From Linyphia triangularis (taxonomy: Eukaryota > Arthropoda > Arachnida > Araneae > Linyphiidae), in the NCBI GenBank assembly GCA_963978545.1, contig OZ021732.1:49424059-49488058 (forward strand): a DNA stretch of 64,000 nt, written 5' to 3'. A program made the position numbers and the translations under genes. The notes under the pieces are model-generated. The model was not told the DNA's origin. It saw only the letters and a program-made list of their open reading frames with translations, and ran no database searches. Of the stretch, positions 24,124-35,355 are shown piece by piece. The stretch's first letter is position 1. The number at the start of each line of letters is the position of its first letter.

Positions 24124-24562
24124 AATCATAAACATATAAAACCGGCACCTCAAAACATATCCTCACAACTTTGCCATCGTCTATCTCTGCCATACAATAT
24201 TTGGGATGACGAATGTGAAAATACTTCAGAGAGTGTAGTAAACTTTAACCATTTCAACCAAGATAAATTTTATAATTTTGTCGATCAAATTTCTCTTCAC
24301 CCTTTGCCACCTTTTACTAAAACTAGAATTATTCCATTTTACATGTTCCGTTTAGCCTACACAAGATTCAGAGGTTCCTACACATGAGCATTACTACAAG
24401 AGCGAGGGACAGCACAATCCTGATCCAGTTATGATACAGATGAGTATTGATTGCTCTCTTGGACTCACATTACGGGCGCCATCGATGACCATTTTTGAAA
24501 ATATGTTAACTAAATGGAGAAGTAGAGGCGTTACAATTAACCGTTCAATTTATTTAATATAA
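24124..24562 (+). pseudogene. Decayed coding region, unidentified
   Basis: An 87-codon frame without stops (24124-24387) ends at a TGA. One base on, a 58-codon frame (24386-24562) continues in the same style. Composition is protein-like, for example NIWDDECENTSE, FYMFRLAYTRF and, after the shift, NPDPVMIQMSIDCSLGLTL. Further plus-strand pieces with stops run to about 24780. I do not recognise the family. A transposon or old viral insertion is possible, but nothing here proves it. Confidence 0.35.
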
Positions 24563-25371
24563 TGCCTAAATTAAACGATGAAAATTGACTCCAAATACAC
24601 AAACCATCCCAACCCACGTAGCTACTTATTAAGACGAAAATTCGTGTGGCACCCAGGGAAATGAGTGTACACTGTACAGTCAAGAACAGTTCCAGGAAGG
24701 TGAAACGGTGAGGTAGGAACAGTGGCATGTACCCTTATGAAGAAGCCCGTATATTTCTCAAATTCTAACCTAAGCATGAATACATATTTTTAACTATATG
24801 AACCAGGTCCCGTCAAGGCATAGTAACGATAAAAAATTTATGATATAACCGTCGAAAATACTAAAAATTCAAAAACTTAGAGTGGGGAAAACAACCATTG
24901 TAGCTGCTCTCATAAAAGCAGACATAATTCTTTAGTAGGGTGATGATGTCTTTTCCGAATCGCATATGTTCAATATCCTTGGCTCCAGTAAACCTAATTT
25001 ATCTCCTGCCGTTCCTGATCTTTAGAATACGAACTACGAAGATCTCTTGTTTAAATGCTCTCCTTTGCCTATTTCAAACTGTTAAACACTTTTAGTAGTA
25101 TTGTAAAATAGTTATTGAAAATTAGACACGAAGTAATGTTTGATAACTTTCTATTATGGATAGAATATCACATCAAAGTTAAAAATGTAAAATATGTTAA
25201 TTCCAAAAAAAAAATTAAAAAAAAATTAATTACTTTGGGGAATTAAGTTTTTGATATATTCTTTGAGATCGCTGAAAATAAACTGTTTGGTTGCATTTGA
25301 AATTTAGCAATATATTCCACATTTCTCTCCGAAATAATCTTTTCAAATCATAGTATCTTAGGTTTTTTTGT

Positions 25372-25686
25372 CTACCAACAACCCCTCAGAAAACTGTAGA
25401 TACTGCTCTGCACGTGCTCTTCAGCTTTCAATAAGTCAGATAATTTAATCTCGGTAGCAATCTTAACGATATTTTTACTGCGGGGTGCATGAAGAATCTT
25501 TTCAGATTGCTCCAATGTTGTGAAATATTTATAAATACATTTAATGCAGTTTAATTTCTGTTTACATGAAGCGGTATCGTATATGCCCATGAATTCCTTC
25601 ATGGTGGAATGCGCCCTATCTGTATCTCCCCTTCCGTAAAATCGATGTCTCTTATCACTTAATGTTTGGCATATGTACACTTGCAC
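25372..25686 (-). CDS. Unidentified coding-like frame (exon or pseudogene)
   Basis: The open frame has no in-frame ATG until about residue 29 (STMKEFMGIYDT), so an exon or a 5'-truncated copy is more likely than a whole gene. It looks strongly protein-like: KQKLNCIKCIYKYFTTLEQ, then KNIVKIATEIKLSDLLKAEE, helical and charged with no low complexity, ending FLRGCW. The frame ends at TAG, and GTAGAC at that point could also be a weak donor. I cannot name the family. The decayed coding about 1 kb to the left is on the opposite strand. Confidence 0.4.
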   Translation of the reverse strand: MQVYICQTLSDKRHRFYGRGDTDRAHSTMKEFMGIYDTASCKQKLNCIKCIYKYFTTLEQSEKILHAPRSKNIVKIATEIKLSDLLKAEEHVQSSIYSFLRGCW

Positions 25687-27521
25687 TTAAGACGGGTCAT
25701 ACAGGCCATCGTAATTTGTGCTATATACCAAAAGTTTAATGTCAATGTTCAGGATGAATAAGAAGGTGAAATTGAAGTTTTACTGTTAATCCAAGTATCG
25801 TAAAACGGGGTGAATAGGAACAGCTGGGCGAAACAGAACGAAACTTCATGAAATTACAAAGAAATTGCTCATTTATAGAAATAAAGCAATTTTATTAATT
25901 ATATATATTTTTCATTTGACTAACGTGTTTGGAATCTCGGAACATATGTTTTCTGGGGTTGGCAATACTGTCCATTTATATACAAATTCTGAAACAACGT
26001 GTATACAATCCTGTGAATTTTAATCTCTCCAAAACTTTTCCCGTAAGTACTAACATGCACTTGTTATAGACTTAACTTAAGTATTTTTTAATAAGTTGAG
26101 ACATCCGCAACTACATGCCATACTTTGTTTAAACTGGTTATAAAATTTTACATTTTACGAATTTTTAGGTTTTGACTCGTCTTGATTTTAAGATTTGCGG
26201 TGATAATTGAATACAAGAAAGTGGCGTTCCACTCAAGATTCAATAACTGAGGAAGAGTCTCATTAACTCTCTCAGTAGCGCAAATCTGCTGAATAATATC
26301 GGTTACAAGAAAGGACGGAAGGGTAAAAAATATGTTTTGTGATGGTTTTAACATGTTTATTGTGTATTTTTTAAAAATCGTGTAATTTGGAGCTATGCTC
26401 GAAATTGGGCATGGGCTGGCCATTCTTCCCAGACTCCAGACTTCTGTTTCCGACATTGGCCAATATCACTGAACCACCTGGATCATTTTAAAACCAGCAA
26501 CTAAAAGATGTTGCTTCAGACAGTGATCAATAGTTCAGTTTTGATTCAATGTCAGAAGATGATCCCAGTTTCGACGTTCCAGAAATCGGAATTGTATCGG
26601 AAGATTTTTCGCCAGATGACTTCGGGATCTTTAAGATATACTGAAAGACTCAATCCATCCTATGGAAAACTCAATCTGACTCTTTTTGAGTTAAGTTTTA
26701 CACCCACAAGATTATGGCTATGTATTAGGCGTGTTTTACAAAAAGCACCTGGGAAAAGATTTTTTTTTGAAACAGATGAGGATGCTTCTCTTCTTCCTTT
26801 TGTCTATTTTAAGTTTCAGTTTTACGTCACGTTTAAAAAATATGATTACTTTTAAAGACTATTTGGATGATTTTGTTTTGAATTAGGTTATGCAAAGAAT
26901 TCGAACCTTTTCAAACGTATGATTTGTTTTGACAATTATGTTGACAAAACAATTTTTTATCTGTCATATTAAAGGATTTTTTTAATGATAATCTTGTGTT
27001 CCAATTCACCTCAATGCAATATTGTTTGTTCTTTTTCACCCCCATAAATAGTTAAATAAGAACATACGTACATAAATTGTAAAGAGTGTTCATATTTACC
27101 CTTTTCTGCGATGTGAATCGAAACAATCAAAATAAATGCAAGCCATGCTAATTTTTTTTCTTTTCTTTTTTTTTAATATTTTTGGTGATTGATTCTCTAA
27201 GAAGGTAAGACCCGTTTCAAATTCAAAAATGTATTCGTAAGTGATCTTAATACGGTATTTAAGAAGATGTCCATTCATGTTATTCTTTGCTTGGAAATGA
27301 CTCTGACAGGGCTGGATCTGATGGGTATAATACGTATCATGGTCAGCCAGGTAGAAGGTGAAAGATCTAGGCAACAACTCTCAAACCAAATTTATGTTTT
27401 ATATTGGAAAAATATCAAGACAATATTAAAAAGCCAGACAAGACCAGATTATCGCAAATCACTATCGCACAAACTTGTTTCTGAAAAATAGAGAGTGATA
27501 ATTTAGGTGAATTAGAAATTT

Positions 27522-27596
27522 AAATCTCTGGAGAGAGAGTATGAGAGAGAGAGGGGGGGGGGGGCGTAGGTGTGTGTGTGTGGGGGGGGGGAGAGT
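27522..27596. repeat. GA / G / GT microsatellite cluster
   Basis: GAGAGAGAGT...GAGAGAGAGA, then a G12 run, TGTGTGTGTG and another G-run lie in immediate succession. Simple-sequence DNA. Confidence 0.9.
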
Positions 27597-27716
27597 AAAG
27601 CAATTGACACCTAACTCACTTTAAGCTATCCAATCGAGCTGAATACTTAATGGAAGGCAATGCAAAATGAAAGATTTATATCAAACATTTTCTTAATTTT
27701 TTCTTTTTCTTCGTAG

Positions 27717-27885
27717 TCCGATTCCGGGAGCTCGGTTGCCGCTCTTTTTGGTGGCAAATCCGTTCTTTAATTTCGGATCACCAGGATCGTTGCCAGATGA
27801 AGTGGAAAGACATAGTGAATTTTTAAGTCAACAAATCATAAACATCCATTTTGTTATTAATGTATGCTGTACTAATTAATCAAAA
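27717..27885 (+). CDS. Possible exon with a strong acceptor; product unknown
   Basis: TTTTTTCTTTTTCTTCGTAG ending at 27716 is a strong branch/pyrimidine/AG acceptor. After one base, a frame stays open for about 55 codons (PIPGARLPLFLVANPFFNF, then SPGSLPDEVERHSEFLS). A second frame, after two bases, is open for 34 codons to a TAA. No clear donor is seen and the end given is only the frame's stop. I cannot identify the gene. Confidence 0.3.
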
Positions 27886-28162
27886 CGAAACAGTTTTTTT
27901 TTAAACTTATATTTAGATATTTAAAAACATTATTAATAAACGTATCATTTTAAGCAAGAAGAATACTTTGATTTTTTGTGAGCGTAGCCATGGGTGGGGT
28001 ATGGGGATATCCCCCCCCCCCCCTTCAAAAAAAAAAATCCTCGCTACGCCCCTGTTCTTATAGCAAACAGAAAATTTTCGAGAGAGGATATTTATCTCCT
28101 CATCCCTCCCTCTTGTTGTGCGCCCGCCTAAATTTTCAGTTGTTTCTTAGTCTATAAGTTTC

Positions 28163-28208
28163 ACCGAGGCCGTGCGCGAAAAACCAAGTATCTTGCTAGA
28201 TGCTCAGT
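28163..28208 (+). repeat. Left arm of a 46-bp inverted repeat pair
   Basis: Starts ACCGAGGCCGTGCGCG and ends TAGATGCTCAGT. It is the exact reverse complement of 34240-34285 over all 46 bases. Further inward both sides have TGACGTCAC followed by GCGCAAA. It may be a transposon terminus. Confidence 0.7.
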
Positions 28209-29259
28209 TTCACGAGCGGAGTGTTATAGTTGTATCAGGCCCGAAACAACCAGATCGTGACGTCACTGCGCAAACCCATCACAACTCACTTTTTAGGTAA
28301 GATTGCATACGAAGACGGATGAAGAAGCATCAAAATTGGAATATTTACAATGCCTAACTACATAATTTAATCTAAATTAAAGTATAGGAATAAATTAAAA
28401 ATTCTTATAATTTTAGGGAATAATTTAAAAAAATTAATTTGTTCAAAATTAATTTATTCAAAAGCTTGCTGTTTCAAAATTAATTGGTGGTTACACTGAA
28501 ATAATTTCAGTTTAATTTTTCTTAAAAACTAAAATACAAAAACTATATTAAAAATATTATTTAAATAATCTTTTACTTCAATAAATAATCTTTTATTTAA
28601 AACCAGAAATTCCTTTAAGAAAAAAATTGAACATTTATCCACAAATTCTTTCTTTAAAAAGACTAATTATATAAAAATATCTTTTAATATTTAAGGAACT
28701 TCTCTTACCTAGATTTAAAGCAAAACATAGTTTAAAAATTTAGTGAGTGATTAAACAAGTTATATTTTTATAATTCAAAGACATTTTTACAAAACTGTTT
28801 AAGAGTATTACGAAGTAAATTAAATTCATTTTAATTTTTTAGAAATTGGTTGCTTTTCCATGAACAGAGTTCTAAAATGATAAAAATATCTCATCTAAAT
28901 TGAAACTATCATGTCCAAACAAAAGACATTTCCAAGAATCTAGGGCGGATGCATTCTGGGTGGAATTTTAAAGGGAAGCTGCCTCACATTTATGCCTTGA
29001 TTAGGAAGAAACCCAGAAAACTCCGACGGCAGCTTGACAATCGACGCAAGTGTTTCGATATGCTGTCGTGTCTGTTTCGGAAATCAAAAATTGCATAGCG
29101 ATAACAAAAGAAATCAAACTCATCGACACCAAGACTTAGTTTTAAAATAGGTCAATTAAAAAAAATTTACATATATAATCATACAGAAAGAGTGGCTAGT
29201 TTTCTTTTCATATTTTGAGATTTCACTTTGTCATTATGAATTTTGACATGATTTTTTAA

Positions 29260-29634
29260 ATGTATGTTAATGCTAAACTTGAAATTTTTCAAAATAATTG
29301 TATTAGAAGAATCCTTAAAATCTTTTGGCCTGTTAAAAATATTAGCGAAGCAATTTTAGAAAGGGCAGACATTACTTCAATCGAAGAAGAAATCGGTGAG
29401 AGAAGGTGGCGATGGACGGGTTATGCATTAAGAATGCCAAAAGAGAATCTAACACACGTTTCTCTCTCTTGGGCTCCTGATGGCAAGAGGAAAAGATGAA
29501 GGCCAAGGACAACTTGGCAAAGTCAAATGCAATCAGACCTAAAAAAGGATCACTTAAATAGTCTAGAGGAAGCAAGATCCCTGGCCAAAGATCGGAAGGT
29601 ATGGAGAGGTAGGCTGGAAACCTTAACAGCGTGA
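29260..29634 (+). pseudogene. 3' fragment of an RTE-like LINE ORF
   Basis: The frame begins within the polyprotein and reads NNCIRRILKIFWP, EERADITS-like, IEEEIGERRWRWTGYALRMP, then GKRKR, an in-frame TGA at 29497, RPRTTW...DLKKDHLNSLEEARSLA KDRKVWRGRLETLTA and a stop. This order (W-W-GHxLR-like, GxRxRGRPxxTW, LAxDRxxWR) is the C-terminal tail of many RTE-class endonuclease/reverse transcriptase ORFs. It is 5'-truncated as usual for LINEs and inactivated by the TGA (CGA to TGA change). Confidence 0.75.
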
Positions 29635-30526
29635 AGAGCCTAATTAAGTAAATATGTAATGCTCACTGACAAAAGAAATTCTATTCAAATTTTCATCTTC
29701 GTTCCACAATCACATTGTCGATTAGGAATTTCAGGAAGAAGATTCATCTTTTTCAATACTAGTTCCTTCAAAAGTTGTTTCTGATTTTTGAATTTCAAAA
29801 ATTTTTCTTCATGTTTAACTCCGATAACTTTTTGAAATTTCTAGAAAATATGGCCTCGAACTACACAATATTTGAATAAACATTTCTAATACTTTTAGAA
29901 TATGCGAATACAAATCATCATGCGTTTGGTTTCTTATAAGAAAATTTGTTATTTAGTATTCGTTACTACTATCATTATACATATATACAAATTTATAATA
30001 CAGAATCCCACCTTATTTACCAAGCCAACATTTAAGCCACGGTAAAGAAGATAAGTATCCACAGAAAGATCACTAATTAATCCTTGGTACAAATGTAGTA
30101 TAGGACATTCTTTGGCGCAATTTTATCTTGCATTTTTTTTTTTTTTAAATAAATGTTGTTTTTGGCGACGATTTTATTTTAAGTTATATTTTAATTCAGT
30201 TAATTATTTATATTTTAATCTTCTTTCAGTTACTGTGTTTTTAATTTTGGCGAATTTTCTAAACGCCAAAAGAAAAAGAAAGAAAGAAAAAAAAAAAAAA
30301 AAAAAAAATCTAAATGTCCTATCATCTGTTTTCAATCCTTACAAAAATACACTTACATTAAGAATGTCATGAACAATAACTAGAAAATTACACCAAAACT
30401 TGGTTAGATTCCTCAGTTCAAATATTGAAAATCATTAATAAATTGTTACCTAATAAAATCCGACAGGAAAACAGCTTAGGCTTAATATGTTGTTGTTGTT
30501 TCTAATCTCCCTTTTGTCTGTCGAAG

Positions 30527-30860
30527 TCAGACAATATCAGTGAAGCCATTGACATTAATGAAGTCTGACACTAGTTGTGGACAGTTATAAATGTCCTCCC
30601 AGTCCAGTCAAAGGCAGTCCAAAATGTGCTGAGGTGATGCCTGTTCTTTTTGGCATTTAGGGCAAAGAGGAAATTTTTTGCTTCCCCCGGAATATGTGAG
30701 GCCTTTAAGGTGACCACTAGCAAGTCGGGACAGACGGGTATTGGTGTGCCTATCACAAGGAAGAGATAGGGAGTGTCCTGGCTTTTTGGCTTTATACCAT
30801 TCGTGAGATGGAGGTATATGCCATTTCGCTTTATTTTGAGCTATTTTCTTTGAGTATAAC
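30527..30860 (-). pseudogene. LINE ORF2 C-terminus (after RNase H), distal half
   Basis: On the minus strand it reads AKWHIPPSHEWYKAKKPGHS, then a Cys/His region LASGHLKGLTYSGGSKKFPLCPKCQKEQ and QHILDCL, an in-frame TGA where a Gly would be expected, then DWEDIYNCPQLV to a natural stop. It is the C-terminus of a Jockey/I-type LINE with RNase H, as common in spider genomes. It continues in frame from the piece at 33839-33945, from which it is separated by a hAT insertion. Confidence 0.75.
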
Positions 30861-31289
30861 CAGTGCCGGAACTAGGGGGGGGGGCAGGCGGGGCAGCTGC
30901 CCCGGGCGCTAACCAGAGGGGGCGCCGAAAAGCCAACAAAGCACTATTTGTTGTATAAATTTTAATATTTGGACGAAAGGATAATTTTTCATAAATAAAT
31001 TTTCATTTTTTCTTAAAATTCTGGATGATCTTTAAGATATCCAACAGAAGAAAAAATACACTAGAAAAAAAAATAATACATTTCTGTACAAAGAAAGTAA
31101 TAATCTATCCTTTTACAAAAGAATGACAACGAATTCTCCCTACCCCCTGATGAAGAATAGGTTTGTGCTACATGGCAGGCTGCCAGAAATGCTAATTTAA
31201 AATCGCATTGGTAATATAGTCGCAATGTAGTTAAATAAAATTTAGCATTATAACAATTTAATGCTGTTGAAATTTTCGTAAATTGAAAT

Positions 31290-31388
31290 ATGTCAAAGAA
31301 ATTATCTGGGGCGCAGAATCGCAGAAAAGCAAAAGAAACTGCAAGAATATCCCAACCTTTTATCATCTTGGCTAGTTCACGAGACTGA
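31290..31388 (+). pseudogene. First-exon remnant of a hAT transposase
   Basis: The 32-codon frame MSKKLSGAQNRRKAKETA... matches the characteristic start (M-x-K-R/K-LSGAQxRK) of ZMYM/DUF4371-type hAT proteins. It stops at a TGA soon after, and GAAGGTAAGAA at 31395-31405 looks like the original first-exon donor. It lies about 430 bp inside the left terminus, where a first exon is expected. Confidence 0.6.
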
Positions 31389-31814
31389 AACCAATGAAGG
31401 TAAGAATTTTTTTAAATTTGTAACCTAATAAACTTCGGAAGATGTGCATTAAGGACAAGGGTTACGTTTGGGATATATCTCTTGCCAAATATATTTATTG
31501 TTCTCTAGGAGTCCGCAGGAATTTTTACAGGGGGCTGCAAGATGTTGAATTGTTTAGAAATCGTTTACTTTTGTTTTTGAGGTTGATTATCATTAACTTT
31601 AAAGGTTCATTGCGATTCCTAATGAAAATTAATTAGCAAAAAGTTAATTAAAAATTGAAATAATTAACGATTGAAACGTTTTCTTTAAGAGAATAATTTA
31701 GTATTTCTTCAGCTAAAAACAGATTTTTTTTTCATTTTTACACATTTTGAATCGTGCTGAGTTTAAAAAACTGGGGGTGTTGAACTTTGAACAACTTTCA
31801 ATTTCCACTGTTTC

Positions 31815-32045
31815 CTTCATTTAATTTAGCAATTATTTTGGCTGTAAAAATGACAGCGCAAGCACGATTTTGACAAAAACCGTAACGCCAGGTGTAATGG
31901 CCAAAGTAGGTCAATCCGTTTGAAAGTAGTGCTGACCACAGACGACACACGGACCCACAAACTTTTTTTCTAGAACACTTTTTTGATTCAGAATGTTCTG
32001 AAACGTGAAGAAATGCAAAAAAATTATGCGATAAAAAGTTGACAC
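31815..32045 (+). repeat. Dispersed repeat R1, copy d (partial)
   Basis: Shares GCACGATTTTGACAAAAACC, AATGGCCAAAGTAGGTCAATC, TTTCTAGAACACTTTTTTGA and GTTCTGAAACGTGAAGAAAT GC with other R1 copies. It is nested in the hAT element. Confidence 0.55.
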
Positions 32046-33838
32046 AAGAATTCCTATTGAGCACAAGAATTCCTATTTATCGCAAAACATATCGATTTTT
32101 TAAAAATAAAAACGAAAACAGTAAATTACATCCTATCCAAATCTCAATTTAAATGCACTGACTAAATATGTGACTATATATTTTTAACAATATATTTTAC
32201 TATATATTTTTAAATCCCTTATATTAACTTCCCTTTTGTTTGAGTGTGCGTTTGAGCCTGGCGTACAAATCTGCGGATGCTTAATTAACCCCCTTCCCAT
32301 CATCCTATCGTCCTGAAACTTGGCCAATTAGCTTAAAGCCCATGACAATACATTGGGTCTATTCCTAGTTGACGTTAAAATATCGCCAAGCCGATTTGGC
32401 GTTGTTTTGTAGGCGATACAGTTCTAAATTTGGCAATCCCATTTTTTTTATTGACGCGCTTTGGCTTCAACCTTCCTATACTACAAATCATGGAGCTGGT
32501 TCGTTTCTCAATTTTTCAGATTGGAATTCCGAATTGGCGACATTCTGGCTTTGTCGCCAACTTTTCAAAAGTGCGCCAACCCATAAACGTGAACTAGGAA
32601 TTTACCACTGGATGAAGTCTTGTTGCCAGTATTTTTTCAATTAAGATAAATAATTGTTCGGGGATAAATCCCATATAAGTTTTTTTTTTTTTTTTAATCG
32701 ACGCGGAGTTTCGAAAGCATTTTAATAAATCATTTTAAAAAAATACTTTTATTGTTAATAAATTGATAATTCTTATAAGGGATTTGATTAAAAAGTTTGT
32801 TTTTTACAGGTTAAATAATTAACACTCCTACTTTTCTTTTTTGATCATACACAAGCATTCAAACATGTTTCGTAAAAAGAGAAAACGGAAGCATAAAAGT
32901 GCCTAAGTGTAACATTTTATCTATTCCTAAATAATGAAAAAATAATAAAACATCAAGGCATGAATTCTAAAAATAGATCTCAAGGCCTTATTTTTCATAA
33001 AAAATAACGAAAAAGAAAGTATTTTCCAGGAAGTGATAAATAAAATAAAAAGAATCCAGTCTCCATGCTACGAGAAAAAGGCGCAATTTTCAGCGTGAGT
33101 TATATTGTCATTTTGACGGCATTATTTTTCACCAAACAGATGTCATGTTCGTCAAATTTTGTCCATTGCATTGGTGAGAATTTTAAATTCTCCAAGAAAA
33201 TGGAGAACTCACACATAGCACAGTAAGTAATATATTATTCATTCTATTATTAAAATGAGTTTCAATAAGTTTAAATTAATTGTTCTAAAATAAACATTAA
33301 TGTGTTTACCAACTATTCAATGATTTTTGTAGACAAGTCATTAAATTAATTTGCTTTTGTGTTCAATGAGTTCTGGTAATATTCGGAAGCTTTTTAAATT
33401 TTTGTATTAGTATTTTACAGAAGAAAATATTTTTTGAAATGTAAAACAGCTTAATTGTTTATGATCTAAGACGTTTTGAAACCAGGTTAACCAGATTTTG
33501 TGTTAAAAAGTGTTACATATCATTCAACTATGTTCTTTTATTTCATTGTAACTGACATTATTTGTATTGATTCATTAGTTTTTTTTTTTTGTCTTTATGC
33601 AAATCTTTATGCAAGCAGAATGAACCCTGGTCATTAATAAGGGCTTGTCAAATATATTTATTTAAAATTTCAATTAATTAATTCTTTTATTGTTTGTTTC
33701 AAAACAGAATTTTACAAAGGAAAAACCTTTGTTAATTTTCAATGTATATATAGTTAGCTTCAAATCTAAAAAATTATTGTGTGGGGGCGCCAAAATGAAT
33801 TCTTGCCCCGGGTAAAAAGTGACCTAGTTCGGTCACTG

Positions 33839-33945
33839 AGTATAACTCTTGATATGTGAGTTCTTGAGTAGAGAGGACAGGGTGTTCTAGTCCCTCCTTA
33901 GCAAGAGCGTCAGCCAATTCATTTCCGTGGATGTCTTAATATACA
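33839..33945 (-). pseudogene. LINE RNase H fragment, proximal half
   Basis: Minus-strand translation gives HGNELADALAKEGLEHPVLS, the fourth conserved block of RNase H1-like domains in Jockey/I-type LINEs, followed by TQELTYQELY. The frame then continues in the piece at 30527-30860 after the hAT. The catalytic domain upstream of HGNELAD is missing, so the LINE is 5'-truncated. Confidence 0.75.
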
Positions 33946-34239
33946 CATATTTAATGCAGTATACGTTAAAGATTTCAAAGACCATTTTTAGAAATGGCTT
34001 TTGAAATAGAATGCAACCGAATCGCATTTGGTCCGAATCATTCCGAATCTCCATCCGCTTTTATATTAATATTTTGAAAAAAATGTACTCACCGAAAATA
34101 TTGTAAACAATAATATCCGTAAGAAAAAAGTGAACCATTTACAAGTGCAAACAAAATCAACAGAACAACAACTCAAAATTTCATAGCTTTGCGCTGTGAC
34201 GTCAAACTCGTTTAAAAATTCAGGATTATGGCCTTGTAG

Positions 34240-34285
34240 ACTGAGCATCTAGCAAGATACTTGGTTTTTCGCGCACGGCCTCGGT
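34240..34285 (-). repeat. Right arm of the 46-bp inverted repeat pair
   Basis: Exact reverse complement of 28163-28208. Both outer flanks show TTC (28160-28162 and 34286-34288), a possible 3-bp target duplication. Confidence 0.7.
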
Positions 34286-34974
34286 TTCACTGTTTTTTAT
34301 TTCGATGCAAGTAATCATCAAGAATTTTATTCACCACATTATTAAGTGGCATTTCTTTGCCACCAGATTCACCACCAGCAATAAAAACTTATGACTTTAC
34401 GAGTAGATTAAATTTTCATTAAATCACAAACCGGGATGAAAGGAATTTGGGAGAGCTGAGAGTTTTATGACATCATTATAGATAGTATGTTTTGGGGATA
34501 AATTTAAGATGATATTTTTCGACTTTTTCCGAATAGTATGTTTACTTTTTTAGAAGAATAAATCAATTACATGTTTTTGGGTTCCAAATTATTGAAAGTT
34601 ATAAAAATTCTTTGCTCTATAACTATTTATATAAAGCCCTCCAAAATGGCATCTGTGAGTATTTATTCTCTGCTTGTTTACATGTTCTCAAATTATATAC
34701 ACAAACCCTATGCTTAATAAACATAAATCATAGAATTTTAATTATTTTATGGTTATCATTTTGAAAACATGTCAATGAATTTCCAAACTCAGTTTGACTG
34801 AAAAAATTGGATTGCTCTGTGAGATAATTTTTTTTGTACTCTTTTTCATTTCTAAATAAAGATGGCAACGGATGATTTGAATTCTACAACGGTGCGGTGT
34901 TTACAAATTTAAACCGGCTGCTGACTGAGTGTTTTGTACTATTTTCGAAAAACTTTCTCCACTGAACATTTAAA

Positions 34975-35355
34975 ATGGGTTCTTTTTCGAGTAAAACAAA
35001 GACACAAATGGAAACTCCTATAGCCAGACCTTCTGCTTTGAAAAGGATAGAAGATCCCAGGTCTCCGACTGAAGAGATCAGCAGAACACCAATCGAAGTA
35101 ACCGACAAATTCATGAGGGATACACCTGAAGGCAATTTTGCCCTCCGAGTGAATGCTTTGAAGGAGCAAAATCAATATAGATCTTTAGACTTTAGTCCAC
35201 GCTTGCGCAAAAATGAGCTTTTTGGAAAGGACTTTATAAGGAAGAAGTCAACTTTCGCTTCGGCCATGGAAAATGAATCACTTGAGCCCAATGATTTGGA
35301 TAACACCTCACTAGTGGATAAAGAAGTCTGTGAGAAAGAAAACAGTGAACGGTAA
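34975..35355 (+). CDS. CDCA3: CDCA3 / TOME-1-like cell-division protein (126 aa)
   Basis: In vertebrates CDCA3 (trigger of mitotic entry) promotes loss of the Cdk1 inhibitor Wee1 and is itself destroyed after mitosis by APC/C-Cdh1. The ORF shows the family marks in the right order. It starts MGSFSS, fitting the N-myristoylation pattern MGxxxS as does the vertebrate MGSAKS. Residues 26-42 are EDPRSPTEEISRTPIEV, matching the DPRSP-x-x-x-I-x-RTPI motif. Residues 121-123 form a KEN box (CEKENSER), next to the C-terminus as in vertebrates. It is about half the mammalian length, with only one DPRSP repeat. It is uninterrupted here; CGGTAAAG at the stop could be a donor, so a longer spliced form is not excluded. 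AATAAA lies at 35803. Confidence 0.82.
   Translation: MGSFSSKTKTQMETPIARPSALKRIEDPRSPTEEISRTPIEVTDKFMRDTPEGNFALRVNALKEQNQYRSLDFSPRLRKNELFGKDFIRKKSTFASAMENESLEPNDLDNTSLVDKEVCEKENSER

Larger units (their letters stand above)
30861..33838. mobile_element. hAT transposon inserted in a LINE (2978 bp)
   Basis: Termini are CAGTGCCGGAACTAGG and CCTAGTTCGGTCACTG (inverted repeat with four adjacent mismatches). They are flanked by a perfect 8-bp duplication, AGTATAAC (30853-30860, 33839-33846). Removing the element plus one duplication rejoins the LINE frame exactly. Subterminal GGGGGGCAGGCGGGGC...CCCCGGGCGC and, at the other end, GGGGGCGCC...GCCCCGGG are typical of hAT families whose proteins start KLSGAQNR. 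The transposase is mostly gone; an R1 copy (31815-32045) and a TTGGCGA-rich part (32380-32600) lie inside. Confidence 0.9.

Noticed and set aside
26508..26855. 115-aa plus-strand ORF
   Set aside because: No motif, and another frame of the same stretch (DSMSEDDPSFDVPEIG...) looks at least as protein-like but has stops; neither is convincing.
27980..28055. GC-rich inverted words (GCGTAGCC...CTACGCCCCTG) as a tiny hAT element
   Set aside because: The right end looks like a hAT terminus, but the left end is too degenerate and no 8-bp duplication is present.
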